From positions 1-36,046 of the forward strand of contig DAHUYP010000042.1 in the NCBI GenBank assembly GCA_027315105.1: a DNA stretch of 36,046 bases, in the 5' to 3' direction. The translations under genes were made by a program, and so were the position numbers. This DNA is from Gammaproteobacteria bacterium. GTDB lineage: Bacteria > Pseudomonadota > Gammaproteobacteria > Steroidobacterales > Steroidobacteraceae. The notes below the pieces were generated by a model that was given only the letters and a program-made list of their open reading frames with translations, was not told the origin of the DNA and ran no database searches. Positions 1-9,246 of the stretch are shown here, piece by piece (position 1 is the stretch's first letter; each line of letters starts with the position of its first letter).

Positions 1-140
<140 letters not shown>

Positions 141-213
141 CCGATTTTCAAGCAGCACACGATGCGCGCCGGCGGCTGGACGGGCCGGGCACGCACCTGG
201 AAGGTAGTTGACC

Positions 214-525
214 ATGGCTAATCAGAACATCCGCATCAGGCTCAAGGCGTTCGATCACCGCCTGATCGACAATTCGGCGAAGGAAATCGTCGACACGGCG
301 CGCCGCACCGGCGCCACCGTGCGCGGCCCGGTGCCGCTGCCGACCAAGATGGAGCGCTTTACGCTGTTGATCTCGCCGCATGCCGACAAGGACGCGCGCG
401 ATCAGTACGAGCTGCGCACGCACAAGCGGCTCATGGACATCCTGAACCCGACCGACAAGACCGTGGACGCGCTGATGCGCCTGGAATTGCCGGCGGGCGT
501 CGATGTGCAGATCCGGTTGAACTAG
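214..525 (+). CDS. rpsJ: 30S ribosomal protein S10
   Basis: S10 sits in the head of the small subunit and also serves as NusE in antitermination complexes. The 103-residue product has the family's usual length and contains [29 protein letters not shown] and [13 protein letters not shown]. The ATG was chosen because a GGAAGG ribosome-binding site at 199-204 lies 9 bases upstream and the length then equals that of E. coli S10. The in-frame TTG six bases earlier would sit only 3 bases from that site. The gene follows tuf closely but is separated from rplC by about 270 bases containing a promoter, so it is probably cotranscribed with the str operon. Confidence 0.98.
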   Translation: MANQNIRIRLKAFDHRLIDNSAKEIVDTARRTGATVRGPVPLPTKMERFTLLISPHADKDARDQYELRTHKRLMDILNPTDKTVDALMRLELPAGVDVQIRLN

Positions 526-550
526 CGCGCCGCTCGAAGCAACGAGACGC

Positions 551-578
551 TTGAAGAGACAAGATTAGCTGCTATACT
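551..578 (+). promoter_or_regulatory. Candidate sigma-70 promoter with extended -10, upstream of rplC
   Basis: A -35-like TTGAAG (551-556) is separated by 16 bases from TATACT (573-578). TG at 570-571 makes the extended -10 element TGCTATACT. Transcription would start near 585, at the head of a run of inverted repeats and about 215 bases before the rplC start. This is the best promoter match in the ribosomal part of the window. It is read by eye only. Confidence 0.6.
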
Positions 579-580
579 GT

Positions 581-690
581 GCGGCCTTTTTCGCTGGCCG
601 CGAGACCCGGCAATCGGGTCCGGCAGCCCCGCCCACTTCGGTAAACCGGGCGGTCGATCGGGCGAGGTTGGCCCAGTTTTTTTGGGCCAA
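581..690 (+). promoter_or_regulatory. Structured mRNA leader before rplC (four perfect inverted repeats)
   Basis: Four successive perfect inverted repeats lie in the rpsJ-rplC gap: GCGGCC 581-586 with 596-601; GACCCG 604-609 with 615-620; CCGCCC 629-634 with 648-653; TTGGCCCA 668-675 with 683-690 around a T-rich 7-base loop. In E. coli the S10 operon is controlled by L4 through a leader upstream of rpsJ. Here rpsJ has no room for such a leader, while this gap has both a promoter and folds. I infer a relocated autoregulatory leader for rplC-rplD onward. The fold and the L4 link are untested, and the last hairpin does not have the usual terminator layout because its T-run is in the loop. Confidence 0.5.
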
Positions 691-798
691 GACCACTCGA
701 GAGCAACGGCGCCGCGGGCGCTGCCCTCCTGTAGTCACGCCTGAAAATGGTTCGGTACGCGCCAATCGAAGTGCGTGCCATTTGAGAGGAATTGTGTC

Positions 799-1512
799 AT
801 GGCAATCGGGCTGGTCGGCCGCAAGTGCGGTATGACGCGCATTTTCACGGAGACGGGTGAATCCGTGCCCGTGACCGTCGTCGAGGTGCTCCCCAATCGG
901 GTCACCCAGGTCAAGTCGCTCGAGCGCGACGGCTATCGCTCGGTGCAGGTCACCTTCGGCGCGCGCCGCCCGCAGCTGCTGTCCCAGGCGGCGGCCGGCC
1001 ATTTCGCCAAGGCGGACGTCAAGCCGGGCCGCGGACTGGTCGAGTTTCGCCTCAGCGGCACCGACGGCGCGGATCTCAAGCCGGGCAGCGAGCTCAAGGT
1101 GGACGTGTTTGCGGAAGGTCAGGCCGTGGACGTCACCGGCGTCACCATCGGCAAGGGCTACGCGGGCGTCATGAAGCGCCACAATTTCGCCGGCGGCATG
1201 GCGACCCACGGCGCGTCGCTCTCGCACCGCGTGCCGGGCTCCATTGGCCAGCGCCAGACGCCGGGCCGCGTGTTTCCGGGCAAGCGCATGTCCGGCCACA
1301 TGGGTGTGGTGCGACGCACCACCGAGAACCTGAAGATCGTCGGCGTCGATACGAACCGCAATCTGCTGCTGATCCGCGGCGCCGTGCCCGGTTCGGAAGG
1401 CGGCCAGGTGATCGTTCGCGCCTCGGTGAAGGCCGCGCGCCGCGCGGCGCGCAAGACCGTCCAGCCCAACAAGATCGTCCAGCCTAACAAGACCGTCCAG
1501 CCCAAGAAGTGA
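799..1512 (+). CDS. rplC: 50S ribosomal protein L3
   Basis: L3 is an early-assembly protein near the peptidyl-transferase centre. The product has the hallmark [16 protein letters not shown] start and the [25 protein letters not shown] and GKRMSGHMG stretches. The ATG has a GAGAGGA ribosome-binding site at 784-790 and gives MAIGLVG; an in-frame GTG 24 bases earlier would add eight unrelated residues. At 237 residues it is about 28 longer than E. coli L3 (209). The excess is a basic tail ending in three copies of a K-[T/I]-V-Q-P-[N/K] unit. It is the first gene after the candidate leader and overlaps or abuts rplD. Confidence 0.97.
   Translation: MAIGLVGRKCGMTRIFTETGESVPVTVVEVLPNRVTQVKSLERDGYRSVQVTFGARRPQLLSQAAAGHFAKADVKPGRGLVEFRLSGTDGADLKPGSELKVDVFAEGQAVDVTGVTIGKGYAGVMKRHNFAGGMATHGASLSHRVPGSIGQRQTPGRVFPGKRMSGHMGVVRRTTENLKIVGVDTNRNLLLIRGAVPGSEGGQVIVRASVKAARRAARKTVQPNKIVQPNKTVQPKK
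1453..1506 (+). repeat. Three 18-bp tandem repeats in the 3' end of rplC
   Basis: Units at 1453-1470, 1471-1488 and 1489-1506 each encode K-[T/I]-V-Q-P-[N/K] in frame. They differ from one another at only two or three bases. They form the extreme C-terminus of L3 and account for much of its extra length. This looks like recent slippage or unequal recombination in a surface tail. Confidence 0.9.
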
Positions 1513-1517
1513 TGGCC

Positions 1518-2123
1518 ATGAAGCTCAAAGTTGCCAATGGCGGGGCCGAACTTGCGGTCTCCGACGAGAACTTCGGCCGCGAGTACAACCCCGCGCTGGT
1601 GTTCCAGGTCGTCAATGCCTACCTGGCCGCCGGCCGGTCCGGCACCAAGGCGCAGAAGACCCGCGCCGAGGTGCGCGGCGGCGGCAGGAAGCCGTGGCGC
1701 CAGAAGGGCACCGGCTCGGCGCGCGCCGGCTCGATCCGCAGTCCCATCTGGGTCGGCGGCGGACGGGCGTTCGCCGCGCAGCCGCGCGATTTCACGCAGA
1801 AGGTCAACCGCAAGATGTACCGCGGGGCGATCCGCGCCATGTTGTCGGAGCTGGTGCGGCAGGATCGGCTGGTGGTGACGGCCTCGTTTGCGGTCGAGGC
1901 GCCGAAGACGAAGTTGCTGGTGCAGCAGCTCAAATCGCTGGCGCTCGAGGACGTGCTGATCATCGTCGAGGCGGCGGACGAGAAGCTTACTCTGGCGGCG
2001 CGCAATCTGCCGCACGTGGAGCTGCTGGCGGCGTCGGCGATCAATCCGGTGAGCCTGGCGCGGCACGAGAAGGTGCTGGCGACCGTCGGCGCCGTGAAAC
2101 TGCTGGAGGAGCGCCTGCAATGA
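1518..2123 (+). CDS. rplD: 50S ribosomal protein L4
   Basis: L4 lines the exit tunnel; in E. coli it also represses its own operon. The family core is clear: [19 protein letters not shown], then [21 protein letters not shown] and [11 protein letters not shown]. The chosen ATG gives 201 residues, equal to E. coli L4, with a weak AAGAAG site 8 bases upstream. An ATG at 1512, two codons earlier, overlaps the rplC stop as TGATG and is a plausible alternative through translational coupling. The C-terminus overlaps rplW by four bases. Confidence 0.96.
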   Translation: MKLKVANGGAELAVSDENFGREYNPALVFQVVNAYLAAGRSGTKAQKTRAEVRGGGRKPWRQKGTGSARAGSIRSPIWVGGGRAFAAQPRDFTQKVNRKMYRGAIRAMLSELVRQDRLVVTASFAVEAPKTKLLVQQLKSLALEDVLIIVEAADEKLTLAARNLPHVELLAASAINPVSLARHEKVLATVGAVKLLEERLQ

Positions 2124-2443
2124 CCGCCGTTCGCAAACCGCTGGGCAAGGAAGGCCTCATGAACGTGCTGCTCGCGCCGCACGTGACCGAGAAGACCTCG
2201 CTCGCCCTGCAGGAGCGCAATCAGTACGCCTTCCGCGTGCGCCGCGATGCGACCCGCACCGACGTGCGCCGCGCCGTGGAGCTCATGTTCGACGTCAAGG
2301 TGCAGGGCGTTCAGGTCGTGAACGAGCCGGGCAAGACGCGCCGCTTCGGCGGACGCAGCGGCCGCACCCAGGACTGGAAGAAGGCCTACGTGCGGCTGGC
2401 CGCGGGCCAGAGCATTGACTACGAAGCGCAGGGCAAGCGCTAA
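2120..2443 (+). CDS. rplW: 50S ribosomal protein L23
   Basis: L23 sits at the tunnel exit and docks trigger factor and SRP. The 107-residue product contains [11 protein letters not shown], the [20 protein letters not shown] strand-helix, and [13 protein letters not shown], all typical of the family (E. coli 100 residues). The start overlaps the rplD stop as ATGA and has a strong GGAGGA site at 2105-2110. The N-terminus is about seven residues longer than in E. coli. Confidence 0.97.
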   Translation: MTAVRKPLGKEGLMNVLLAPHVTEKTSLALQERNQYAFRVRRDATRTDVRRAVELMFDVKVQGVQVVNEPGKTRRFGGRSGRTQDWKKAYVRLAAGQSIDYEAQGKR

Positions 2444-2463
2444 GGACTCGAGGACGACTCAAC

Positions 2464-3288
2464 ATGGCCCTGATGAAACTCAAGCCCACGTCGCCAGGTA
2501 CGCGCTTCCAGGTGCGTATCAGCAAGAGCCACCTCTACAAGGGCGGTCCGTTCGAGCCGCTGACGGTCGCGCAGAGCAAGACCGGCGCCCGCAATCATTT
2601 CGGCCGCATCACCACGCGCCATCACGGCGGCGGCTCGCGGCAGAAATACCGCCTGATCGATTTCCGCCGCGACAAGGACGGCATCGCCGGCGTGGTCGAG
2701 CGTATCGAATACGACCCGAATCGCACCGCGCATATCGCGCTGATCCTCTACGCGGACGGCGAGCGCCGCTACATCCTGGCGCCCAAGGGCCTGAAGCAGG
2801 GCGAGGAGATCCGCTCCGGCAGCGAGTCGCCGATCAAGAGTGGCAGCGCCATGGCGCTGCGCCACATTCCGGTCGGCTCGCTGGTGCACAACATTGAGCT
2901 CAAGCCCGGCCGCGGCGGCCAGCTCGCGCGCAGCGCCGGCGGTTCGGCGCAGTACACCTCGCGCGAAGGCATCCATGCCTACGTGCGGCTCAAGTCCGGC
3001 GAAATGCGCAAGGTGCACATCGATTGCCGCGCCACCATCGGCGAGCTGGGCAACGACGAGCACAACCTGCGCCAGTACGGCAAGGCCGGCGCGATGCGCT
3101 GGCGCGGCGTGCGGCCGACGGTGCGCGGCCTCGCCATGAACCCGGTCGATCACCCGCACGGCGGCGGCGAGGGCAAGTCCGGTCAGGGCAACCCGCACCC
3201 GGTCTCGCCCTGGGGCTGGAACACCAAGGGCAAGAAGACGCGCCGTAACAAGCGCACGAGCAACATGATCGTGCAGCGGAGGAAATAA
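2464..3288 (+). CDS. rplB: 50S ribosomal protein L2
   Basis: L2 is needed for subunit association and peptidyl transfer. The 274-residue product matches the family length and shows [45 protein letters not shown]-like segments and the invariant [12 protein letters not shown] loop. His230 in that loop corresponds to the functionally important His229 of E. coli. The C-terminal [10 protein letters not shown] tail is also typical. A GAGGA site lies about 9 bases before the ATG. The gene is separated from rpsS by only two bases. Confidence 0.98.
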   Translation: MALMKLKPTSPGTRFQVRISKSHLYKGGPFEPLTVAQSKTGARNHFGRITTRHHGGGSRQKYRLIDFRRDKDGIAGVVERIEYDPNRTAHIALILYADGERRYILAPKGLKQGEEIRSGSESPIKSGSAMALRHIPVGSLVHNIELKPGRGGQLARSAGGSAQYTSREGIHAYVRLKSGEMRKVHIDCRATIGELGNDEHNLRQYGKAGAMRWRGVRPTVRGLAMNPVDHPHGGGEGKSGQGNPHPVSPWGWNTKGKKTRRNKRTSNMIVQRRK

Positions 3289-3290
3289 GC

Positions 3291-3572
3291 GTGCCTCGTT
3301 CGTTGAAGAAAGGTCCGTTCGTGGATCTGCATCTGGCCAAGAAAGTGCAGACCGCGGTGCAGAAGAATGATCGCCGGCCGATCAAGACCTGGTCGCGCCG
3401 CTCGATGGTCGTGCCCGACATGGTCGGCCTGACACTGGCGATCCACAACGGCAGGCAGCACATTCCGGTGCTGGTGACCGAGAACATGGTCGGCCACAAG
3501 CTCGGCGAGTTCTCCCCGACGCGCCTGTTCAAGTCGCATTCGGGCGATCGCAAAGTGACGGCGGCGGAGTAA
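3291..3572 (+). CDS. rpsS: 30S ribosomal protein S19
   Basis: S19 lies in the small-subunit head and contacts S13 and the A-site finger. The start is GTG, preceded by GGAGGA at 3278-3283 with 7-base spacing, and gives the conserved [14 protein letters not shown] start. [24 protein letters not shown] and [13 protein letters not shown] complete the family signature. It is 93 residues, against 92 in E. coli. Confidence 0.98.
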   Translation: MPRSLKKGPFVDLHLAKKVQTAVQKNDRRPIKTWSRRSMVVPDMVGLTLAIHNGRQHIPVLVTENMVGHKLGEFSPTRLFKSHSGDRKVTAAE

Positions 3573-3576
3573 TGCG

Positions 3577-3918
3577 ATGCAGGTAACCGCTCGATTGCGC
3601 CACGCGCGCATCTCGCCGCAGAAGTGCCGGCTGGTGGCGGACACGGTCCGCGGCAAGGGCGTGGGCAACGCGCTTGCGACCCTGAAGTTCATGCCGAAGA
3701 AGGGCGCACGGCTGGTGCTCAAGGTGCTGGAATCGGCGATTGCCAATGCCGAGAACAATCTGGGCGCCGACATCGACGAGCTGAAAGTCGCGCGCATCGA
3801 AGTCGATGCGGCGCCTTCCCTGAAGCGCTTCCATGCGCGCGCCAAGGGGCGCGGCAACCGCATCGTCAAGCGCAACAGCCACATCACGGTACACGTCAGC
3901 GACGGCAAGAAGGACTAG
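3577..3918 (+). CDS. rplV: 50S ribosomal protein L22
   Basis: L22 has a globular domain on the ribosome surface and a beta-hairpin reaching into the exit tunnel, where macrolide-resistance mutations occur in other bacteria. [27 protein letters not shown] and [18 protein letters not shown] match the family, including the hairpin. It is 113 residues (E. coli 110). The gene starts 4 bases after the rpsS stop and leaves only 3 bases before rpsC. Confidence 0.98.
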   Translation: MQVTARLRHARISPQKCRLVADTVRGKGVGNALATLKFMPKKGARLVLKVLESAIANAENNLGADIDELKVARIEVDAAPSLKRFHARAKGRGNRIVKRNSHITVHVSDGKKD

Positions 3919-3921
3919 CAG

Positions 3922-4689
3922 ATGGGCCAGAAGGTAAACCCGCTCGGCATACGTCTAGGCATCACGCGCGACTGGTCGTCGAAGTGGTATGCGACCAAGA
4001 AGCAGTTCCCGCTGCTGGTCCATACCGATTTTCGCGTGCGTGAGTTCCTGAAGAAGCGGCTGGCCGATGCCTCGGTGAGCCGCGTGCAGATCGAGCGGGC
4101 TGCGAAGAAGGTGAACATCACCATCCAGACCGCCCGCCCGGGCATCGTGATCGGCAAGAAGGGCGAGGATATCGAGAAGCTGCGCGGCGAGACCGCCAGG
4201 CTGCTCGGCATGGCGGTGCTGGACGTGCGCCTCAACATCTCCGAGATCCGCAAGCCCGAGCTCGATGCGCAGCTGGTGGCCGAGAGCATTGCGCAGCAGA
4301 TCGAGAAGCGCGTGATGTTCCGGCGCGCCATGAAGCGCGCCGTAATGAGCACGATGCGCAGCGGCGCCCTGGGAATCAAGGTGCGCATGTCCGGCCGCCT
4401 GAACGGATCGGAAATCGCGCGCACGGAGTGGTATCGCGAAGGACGCATTCCGCTGCATACCTTCCGCGCCGACATCGACTACGGCCTGGCCGAAGCCAAG
4501 ACCACCTACGGCGTGATCGGCATCAAGGTCTGGATATTCAAGGGCGAGGTGTTCGACCAGGCGCAGCTGGAGCGCGCGGCAGCCGAACCGGCCGTGCCCG
4601 AGGCTGCTGCCGGCGCCGCTGCGGCTCCGGCGGTGGCAGCGAGCGCCTCCCCGGCGGCGGTCGCCAGTGGCGCGGAGGCGGGTGCCTGA
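3922..4689 (+). CDS. rpsC: 30S ribosomal protein S3 with Ala-rich tail
   Basis: S3 forms part of the mRNA entry channel. The N-terminal [20 protein letters not shown], the KH-domain loop [18 protein letters not shown], and the C-terminal [10 protein letters not shown] and [20 protein letters not shown] segments are all present. The protein has 255 residues against 233 in E. coli. The last 40 or so after [10 protein letters not shown] are almost entirely Ala, Pro, Val, Ser and Glu, and are probably disordered. An AAGGA site at 3910-3914 supports the ATG. Confidence 0.97.
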   Translation: MGQKVNPLGIRLGITRDWSSKWYATKKQFPLLVHTDFRVREFLKKRLADASVSRVQIERAAKKVNITIQTARPGIVIGKKGEDIEKLRGETARLLGMAVLDVRLNISEIRKPELDAQLVAESIAQQIEKRVMFRRAMKRAVMSTMRSGALGIKVRMSGRLNGSEIARTEWYREGRIPLHTFRADIDYGLAEAKTTYGVIGIKVWIFKGEVFDQAQLERAAAEPAVPEAAAGAAAAPAVAASASPAAVASGAEAGA

Positions 4690-4743
4690 GGGGCCATGCG
4701 CCCCCCGGGACAGCCCAGCGCCGCAGAACGCAAGTAGCGAATC

Positions 4744-5157
4744 ATGTTGCAACCAAAACGAACCAAGTACCGCAAGCAATTCAAGGGCAACAACGGTGGC
4801 CTGGCGATACGCGGCAGCTCCGTGGCCTTCGGTGACTTCGGCCTCAAGGCCACGGATCGCGCCCGCATGACTGCGCGCGAGATCGAGGCTGCACGGCGCG
4901 CGATTGCGCGCTACGTCAAGCGCGGCGGCCAGATCTGGATCCGCGTCTTCCCCGACGTGCCGATCACCAAGAAGCCGCTGGAAGTGCGCATGGGCAGCGG
5001 CAAGGGCAACGTCGAGTACTGGATTGCCAAGGTCAAGCCCGGCAAGGTGCTGTTCGAGATGGAAGGGGTCAGCGAGGAGATCGCGCGCGAGGCCTTCCGC
5101 CTGGCGGGCGCCAAGCTGTCCGTGTCCACGACCTTCGTGAAGCGACAGGTGCGCTGA
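4744..5157 (+). CDS. rplP: 50S ribosomal protein L16
   Basis: L16 helps shape the A-site tRNA path. The 137-residue product opens with [15 protein letters not shown] and contains [30 protein letters not shown] and [10 protein letters not shown]. This is one residue longer than the E. coli protein. The 54-base gap after rpsC holds no further gene. Its stop overlaps the rpmC start as TGATG, which suggests coupled translation. Confidence 0.98.
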   Translation: MLQPKRTKYRKQFKGNNGGLAIRGSSVAFGDFGLKATDRARMTAREIEAARRAIARYVKRGGQIWIRVFPDVPITKKPLEVRMGSGKGNVEYWIAKVKPGKVLFEMEGVSEEIAREAFRLAGAKLSVSTTFVKRQVR

Positions 5158-5357
5158 TGAAGACCAGCGAGTTGCGCAAGAAATCGGCGGCCGAGCTGCA
5201 GACCGAGCTCATGTCGCTGCGCAAGGAACAATTCGCGCTGCGATTGCAGCGTGCGACCGGTCAGGCCGTCAAGCCGGACCAGTTCGGCAAGGTGCGCAAG
5301 AACATTGCGCGCGTGAAGACGGTGCAGCGCGCATTGCGCGCTGGAGGCAAGGCATGA
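5157..5357 (+). CDS. rpmC: 50S ribosomal protein L29
   Basis: L29 is a small two-helix protein next to L23 at the tunnel exit. [18 protein letters not shown], the [16 protein letters not shown] helix and [11 protein letters not shown] match the family, with 66 residues (E. coli 63). The start codon overlaps the rplP stop and the stop overlaps the rpsQ start, so the gene is translationally sandwiched. Confidence 0.97.
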   Translation: MKTSELRKKSAAELQTELMSLRKEQFALRLQRATGQAVKPDQFGKVRKNIARVKTVQRALRAGGKA

Positions 5358-5644
5358 CCACGGGAACCACGGAAGCCGGCAAGGCCGTGCGCACGCTCAC
5401 CGGACAGGTGGTGAGCAACAAGATGCACAAGACCATCGCGGTCGAGATCGAGCGCGTGGTGCGCCACCCGACCTACGGCAAGTACGTGCGCCGCACCACC
5501 AAGCTGCTGGCACACGACGAGAACAACGAGGCGCGCGAGGGCGACACCGTGTCGATCACGCCGTGCCGGCCGCTGTCGCGACGCAAGTCCTGGCGCCTGC
5601 TCGCCATCGTCGAGCGTTCGGCCGAGCGCGCCGCGCAGGGCTAG
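5354..5644 (+). CDS. rpsQ: 30S ribosomal protein S17
   Basis: S17 is an OB-fold primary 16S rRNA binder. Characteristic stretches are [41 protein letters not shown] and [15 protein letters not shown]. The 96-residue product is about 12 longer than E. coli S17, split between a short N-terminal extension and an Ala/Glu tail. A GGAGG site 6 bases upstream and an ATGA overlap with rpmC fix the start. Confidence 0.97.
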   Translation: MTTGTTEAGKAVRTLTGQVVSNKMHKTIAVEIERVVRHPTYGKYVRRTTKLLAHDENNEAREGDTVSITPCRPLSRRKSWRLLAIVERSAERAAQG

Positions 5645-5679
5645 CGCCGGGCGCCGACAGCGATAAGGAAGATGCAGCC

Positions 5680-6048
5680 ATGATTCAGCTACGCACCATG
5701 CTCAACGCCGCCGACAACAGCGGCGCCCGCACCCTGATGTGCATCAAGGTGCTCGGCGGCACGCGCCGCCGCTATGCGACCGTCGGCGACGTCATCAAGG
5801 TCAGCGTCAAGGACGCGATCCCGCGCGGCAAGGTCAAGAAGGGCGAGGTCTACGACGCGGTCGTGGTGCGCACGCGCCGCGGCGTGCGCCGCCCGGACGG
5901 CTCGCTGATCAAGTTCGACGGCAATGCCGCCGTGCTGCTGACCAACAAGCTCGAGCCGATCGGCACGCGCATCTTCGGGCCGGTGACGCGCGAGCTGCGC
6001 AACGTGCAGTTCATGAAGATTATTTCCCTCGCCCCGGAAGTGCTGTGA
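5680..6048 (+). CDS. rplN: 50S ribosomal protein L14
   Basis: L14 forms an intersubunit bridge and is the docking site of the silencing factor RsfS, whose gene closes this window. [39 protein letters not shown] and [13 protein letters not shown] are diagnostic. The start at this ATG, behind AAGGAAG, gives 122 residues, as expected for the family. Longer in-frame starts would run into rpsQ. Confidence 0.98.
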   Translation: MIQLRTMLNAADNSGARTLMCIKVLGGTRRRYATVGDVIKVSVKDAIPRGKVKKGEVYDAVVVRTRRGVRRPDGSLIKFDGNAAVLLTNKLEPIGTRIFGPVTRELRNVQFMKIISLAPEVL

Positions 6049-6073
6049 CAGGCGGCGCGGGGCTGCAGCGCCG

Positions 6074-6094
6074 GGCCGGCAGCGAAGGCCGGCC
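6074..6094. repeat. Perfect inverted repeat between rplN and rplX
   Basis: GGCCGGC (6074-6080) and GCCGGCC (6088-6094) flank a 7-base loop in a 79-base gap, one of the larger gaps within the spc gene run. It has no T-run and so does not look like a terminator. It could be an RNA-processing or pausing hairpin, or chance in G+C-rich DNA. Confidence 0.4.
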
Positions 6095-6127
6095 GCGACG
6101 GGCGCCGAGAACTTGAGAGAAGGCGAT

Positions 6128-6445
6128 ATGGAAAAGATCAGGAAAGGCGATCAGGTGGTGGTGCTCTCGGGCCGCGACAAGGGGCGGCGCGGCGCCGTGA
6201 TCGGCGTGCTCGCCGGCGCGCAGGTGCTGGTCGAGAACGTCAACCGGGTCAAGCGTCATACCAAGCCGAACCCGCAGGCCAATCAGGCCGGCGGCATAGT
6301 CGAGAAGGAAATGCCGCTGCCGATCTCGAAGATCGCGCTCTGGAACCCGGCCACCAAGAAGGGCGACCGGGTCGGCGTGAAGCGCCTGTCCGACGGCAAG
6401 AAGGTGCGTTATTTCAAGTCCAACGGCGAAGTGATCGACGCCTGA
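6128..6445 (+). CDS. rplX: 50S ribosomal protein L24
   Basis: L24 initiates large-subunit assembly. It starts [19 protein letters not shown], which is the KOW motif, and continues with [32 protein letters not shown] and [12 protein letters not shown]. The chosen ATG gives 105 residues (E. coli 104). An in-frame start 15 bases upstream would add residues not seen in the family. A GAGAGAAGG purine run lies just upstream. Confidence 0.97.
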   Translation: MEKIRKGDQVVVLSGRDKGRRGAVIGVLAGAQVLVENVNRVKRHTKPNPQANQAGGIVEKEMPLPISKIALWNPATKKGDRVGVKRLSDGKKVRYFKSNGEVIDA

Positions 6446-6492
6446 CGGGTGCGTCCAACGCTCCCGTGCGTCCACTAATGGAATTGGCAGGT

Positions 6493-7032
6493 ATGGCAAG
6501 GCTACAAGAGTTCTATCGCGACAAGGTCGTGCCGCAGCTGAAGGCGGATCTGAAGCTGTCCAACCCGATGGAAGTGCCGCGTATCGTCAAGATCACGGTC
6601 AACATGGGCGTGGGCGAGGCCGTCGCGGACCGCAAGGTCATCGATGCGGCGGTCGGCGATTTGACCAAGATCACGGGCCAGAAGCCCGTGATCTGCAAGG
6701 CGAAGAAGGCGATCGCGACCTTCAAGGTGCGCGAAGGGCTGCCGATCGGCTGCAAGGTGACGCTGCGCGGCGCGCGCATGTACGAGTTCCTCGATCGCCT
6801 GATCACGGTCGCGATGCCGCGCATCCGCGATTTTCGCGGCATCTCGCCGCGCGGCTTCGACGGCCGCGGCAACTACAGCATGGGCGTGCGCGAGCAGATC
6901 ATCTTCCCGGAAATCCAGTACGACACGATCGATCAGTTGCGCGGCATGGACATCACGATCACGACCACGGCCCGGGACAACAAGCGGGGCCGGGCGTTGT
7001 TGGATGCTTTCAATTTCCCGTTCCGCAAGTAA
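6493..7032 (+). CDS. rplE: 50S ribosomal protein L5
   Basis: L5 binds 5S rRNA in the central protuberance and contacts S13. [70 protein letters not shown] and [10 protein letters not shown] are present. The start gives 179 residues, identical in length to E. coli L5. In-frame starts up to 27 bases upstream would add MRPLMELAG, which I discard as leader. Confidence 0.97.
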   Translation: MARLQEFYRDKVVPQLKADLKLSNPMEVPRIVKITVNMGVGEAVADRKVIDAAVGDLTKITGQKPVICKAKKAIATFKVREGLPIGCKVTLRGARMYEFLDRLITVAMPRIRDFRGISPRGFDGRGNYSMGVREQIIFPEIQYDTIDQLRGMDITITTTARDNKRGRALLDAFNFPFRK

Positions 7033-7065
7033 GCGTCAGAAGGCAGCGGGTTTTAAGGAAACGGT

Positions 7066-7371
7066 ATGGCCAAGACCAACATGGTAGAGCGCGAGAAGCG
7101 GCGCGAGCGCACGGCGAAGAAGTACGCCGCCAAGCGCGCGCAGCTCAAGGAACTCATTCGCAGCCCGAAGTCCACGCCGGAACAGCGGGCCGCGGCGCAG
7201 GCCGGGCTGCAGAGCCAGCCGCGCGATGCGTCCGTGAGCCGCCAGCGCAAGCGCTGCCAGATCACGGGCCGGTCGCGCGGCGTGTACCGCAAGTTCGGCC
7301 TGGCGCGCTGCAAGATCCGCGAGGTCGCAATGCGCGGTGAGATTCCGGGACTCGGCAAGGCGAGCTGGTAG
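7066..7371 (+). CDS. rpsN: 30S ribosomal protein S14, zinc-independent long form
   Basis: S14 belongs to the small-subunit head. The 101-residue product equals E. coli S14 and ends in the typical [20 protein letters not shown] segment. It lacks the paired CxxC motifs of the zinc-binding form: only two Cys remain in the corresponding region. It is therefore the long, zinc-free paralogue class. It starts 33 bases after rplE. Confidence 0.97.
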   Translation: MAKTNMVEREKRRERTAKKYAAKRAQLKELIRSPKSTPEQRAAAQAGLQSQPRDASVSRQRKRCQITGRSRGVYRKFGLARCKIREVAMRGEIPGLGKASW

Positions 7372-7382
7372 GAGCTGTAACG

Positions 7383-7778
7383 ATGAGCATGACCGATCCG
7401 ATCGCCGATCTGCTGACCCGCATCCGCAATGGCCAGGCCGCGCGCAAAGCCAACGTCACGGTGTCGTCGTCCAGGCTCAAGACGGCGATCCTGAAGGTGC
7501 TGAAGGACGAGGGCTACATCGCGGACTTCAGCCTCAGTCAGGATGACGGCAAGCCGCTGCTGACGATCGACCTGAAGTACTACGAGGGCCGCCCGGTGAT
7601 CGACCGGCTCGAGCGCGTGAGCCGTCCGGGCCTGCGCATCTACCGCGGCAAGAACGAGATTCCGCGCGTGCTGGGCGGCATGGGTACGGTGATCGTGTCG
7701 ACGCCCAAGGGCGTCATGACCGACAGGGCTGCGCACGCGATCGGCCAGGGCGGCGAAGTGCTGTGCATCGTGGCCTGA
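7383..7778 (+). CDS. rpsH: 30S ribosomal protein S8
   Basis: S8 binds the central domain of 16S rRNA and represses the spc operon in E. coli. [40 protein letters not shown] and [12 protein letters not shown] are diagnostic. It has 131 residues (E. coli 130). The AGGAG site (7370-7374) overlaps the rpsN stop codon and lies 8 bases before the ATG. Confidence 0.98.
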   Translation: MSMTDPIADLLTRIRNGQAARKANVTVSSSRLKTAILKVLKDEGYIADFSLSQDDGKPLLTIDLKYYEGRPVIDRLERVSRPGLRIYRGKNEIPRVLGGMGTVIVSTPKGVMTDRAAHAIGQGGEVLCIVA

Positions 7779-7816
7779 GGCGGCGCGCGGCCGTGCAATG
7801 GTGAGGTGAGCTGAAC

Positions 7817-8347
7817 ATGTCCAGAGTAGCGAATCGACTGATCGACCTGCCCGCCGGGGTGACCGTGAGCGTTGCCGCCGATGCGGTGACGGTCAAGGGC
7901 GCCAAGGGCGCGCTCACGGTGGCGATCGGGGCGGGCGTATCGGTGGTGCAGCAGGACAAGAAGCTGGCCGTGAAGTATCAGGGCGACAACCAGGTGCGCA
8001 TGCGCGCCGGCGCGACGCGCGCCCATCTGGCGAACATGGTGCAGGGCGTCACCCGCGGCTACGACCGCAAGCTCGAATTGGTGGGCGTCGGCTTTCGCGC
8101 CGCCGTGTCCGGCAAGTCGTTGAACCTGACGCTCGGCTTTTCGCATCCGGTCAACTATGCGATTCCCGAGGGCATCACGATCGAGACGCCGAGCCAGACC
8201 GAGATCCTGATCAAGGGGACGGACCGGCAGAAGGTCGGCCAGACCGCGGCCGAGATCCGCGATATCCGCCCGCCCGAGCCCTACAAGGGCAAGGGCGTGC
8301 GCTACGCGGACGAGCAGATCACCCTCAAGGAAGGCAAGAAGAAGTAG
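7817..8347 (+). CDS. rplF: 50S ribosomal protein L6
   Basis: L6 has two similar domains near the sarcin-ricin loop. [37 protein letters not shown]-type segments, [14 protein letters not shown] and the C-terminal [17 protein letters not shown] are all typical. It has 176 residues, against 177 in E. coli. A GTGAGGTGAG stretch lies upstream of the ATG. Confidence 0.98.
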   Translation: MSRVANRLIDLPAGVTVSVAADAVTVKGAKGALTVAIGAGVSVVQQDKKLAVKYQGDNQVRMRAGATRAHLANMVQGVTRGYDRKLELVGVGFRAAVSGKSLNLTLGFSHPVNYAIPEGITIETPSQTEILIKGTDRQKVGQTAAEIRDIRPPEPYKGKGVRYADEQITLKEGKKK

Positions 8348-8361
8348 CGCAGCGAGGGCAC

Positions 8362-8721
8362 ATGAACATCACGAAGAAACAACGGCGCGCGCGCCGCGCC
8401 ACCAAGACCCGGGCGCAGATCCGCCAGCGCAAGGTCGCGCGCCTGACCGTGCACCGCACGCCGCGCCACATCTATGCGCAGGTATTCGACGACCGGGGCG
8501 AGCGCGTGCTGGCCGCCGCCTCGACCTTGCAGAAGGAGGTCGCGCAGGGCCTCAAGGGCACCGGCAACGTCGAGGCGGCGCGCAGCGTCGGCCGTGCGAT
8601 CGCCGAGCGCGCCAAGGCCGCCGGCATCACGCGCGTGGCCTTCGACCGCGCGGGCTTTCAATATCACGGCCGCGTGAAGGCGCTCGCGGATGCGGCGCGC
8701 GAGGCCGGGCTCGAGTTCTAA
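8362..8721 (+). CDS. rplR: 50S ribosomal protein L18
   Basis: L18 carries 5S rRNA together with L5. A basic N-terminus ([18 protein letters not shown]) is followed by [15 protein letters not shown], then [14 protein letters not shown] and [20 protein letters not shown]. It has 119 residues (E. coli 117). Short spacing on both sides (14 and 12 bases) is consistent with one polycistronic message. Confidence 0.97.
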   Translation: MNITKKQRRARRATKTRAQIRQRKVARLTVHRTPRHIYAQVFDDRGERVLAAASTLQKEVAQGLKGTGNVEAARSVGRAIAERAKAAGITRVAFDRAGFQYHGRVKALADAAREAGLEF

Positions 8722-8733
8722 AGGCAGGCAACA

Positions 8734-9246
8734 ATGGCAAGAATCGAAAAATCGCAGAGCGCCGATGAGCTGGTCGAGAAGCTCGTGGCCGTGAATCGCA
8801 CCGCCAAGGTCGTCAAGGGCGGCCGGCAGTTCGGCTTCACCGCCCTGACGGTGGTCGGCGACGGCGCGGGCCGGGTGGGCTTCGGCTTCGGCAAGGCGCG
8901 TGAGGTGCCGGTCGCGATCTCCAAGGCGATGGCGCAGGCGCGCAAGAACATGGTCAACGTGAGCCTGCGTAACGACACCCTGCATTACGCGGTCCGGGGC
9001 GCGCACGGCGCGACGCGCGTCTTCATGCTGCCGGCCTCGGAAGGCACCGGCGTGATCGCCGGCGGCGGCATGCGCGCGGTACTCGAATGCGCGGGCGTGC
9101 GCAACGTGCTCGCCAAGAGCTACGGCTCGCGCAATCCGATCAACGTCGTGCGCGCGACCGTCAATGCGCTCGCCAACGTGCGCTCGCCCGAGGACATCGC
9201 AGCCAAGCGCGGCAAGAGCGTCGAAGACATTCTCGGGGGTGCCTGA
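8734..9246 (+). CDS. rpsE: 30S ribosomal protein S5
   Basis: S5 guards the mRNA entry channel and affects decoding fidelity. [19 protein letters not shown] and [15 protein letters not shown] form the N-terminal double-stranded-RNA-binding-like domain. [19 protein letters not shown] and [10 protein letters not shown] mark the C-terminal domain. It has 170 residues (E. coli 167). The stop overlaps the rpmD start as TGATG. Confidence 0.98.
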   Translation: MARIEKSQSADELVEKLVAVNRTAKVVKGGRQFGFTALTVVGDGAGRVGFGFGKAREVPVAISKAMAQARKNMVNVSLRNDTLHYAVRGAHGATRVFMLPASEGTGVIAGGGMRAVLECAGVRNVLAKSYGSRNPINVVRATVNALANVRSPEDIAAKRGKSVEDILGGA

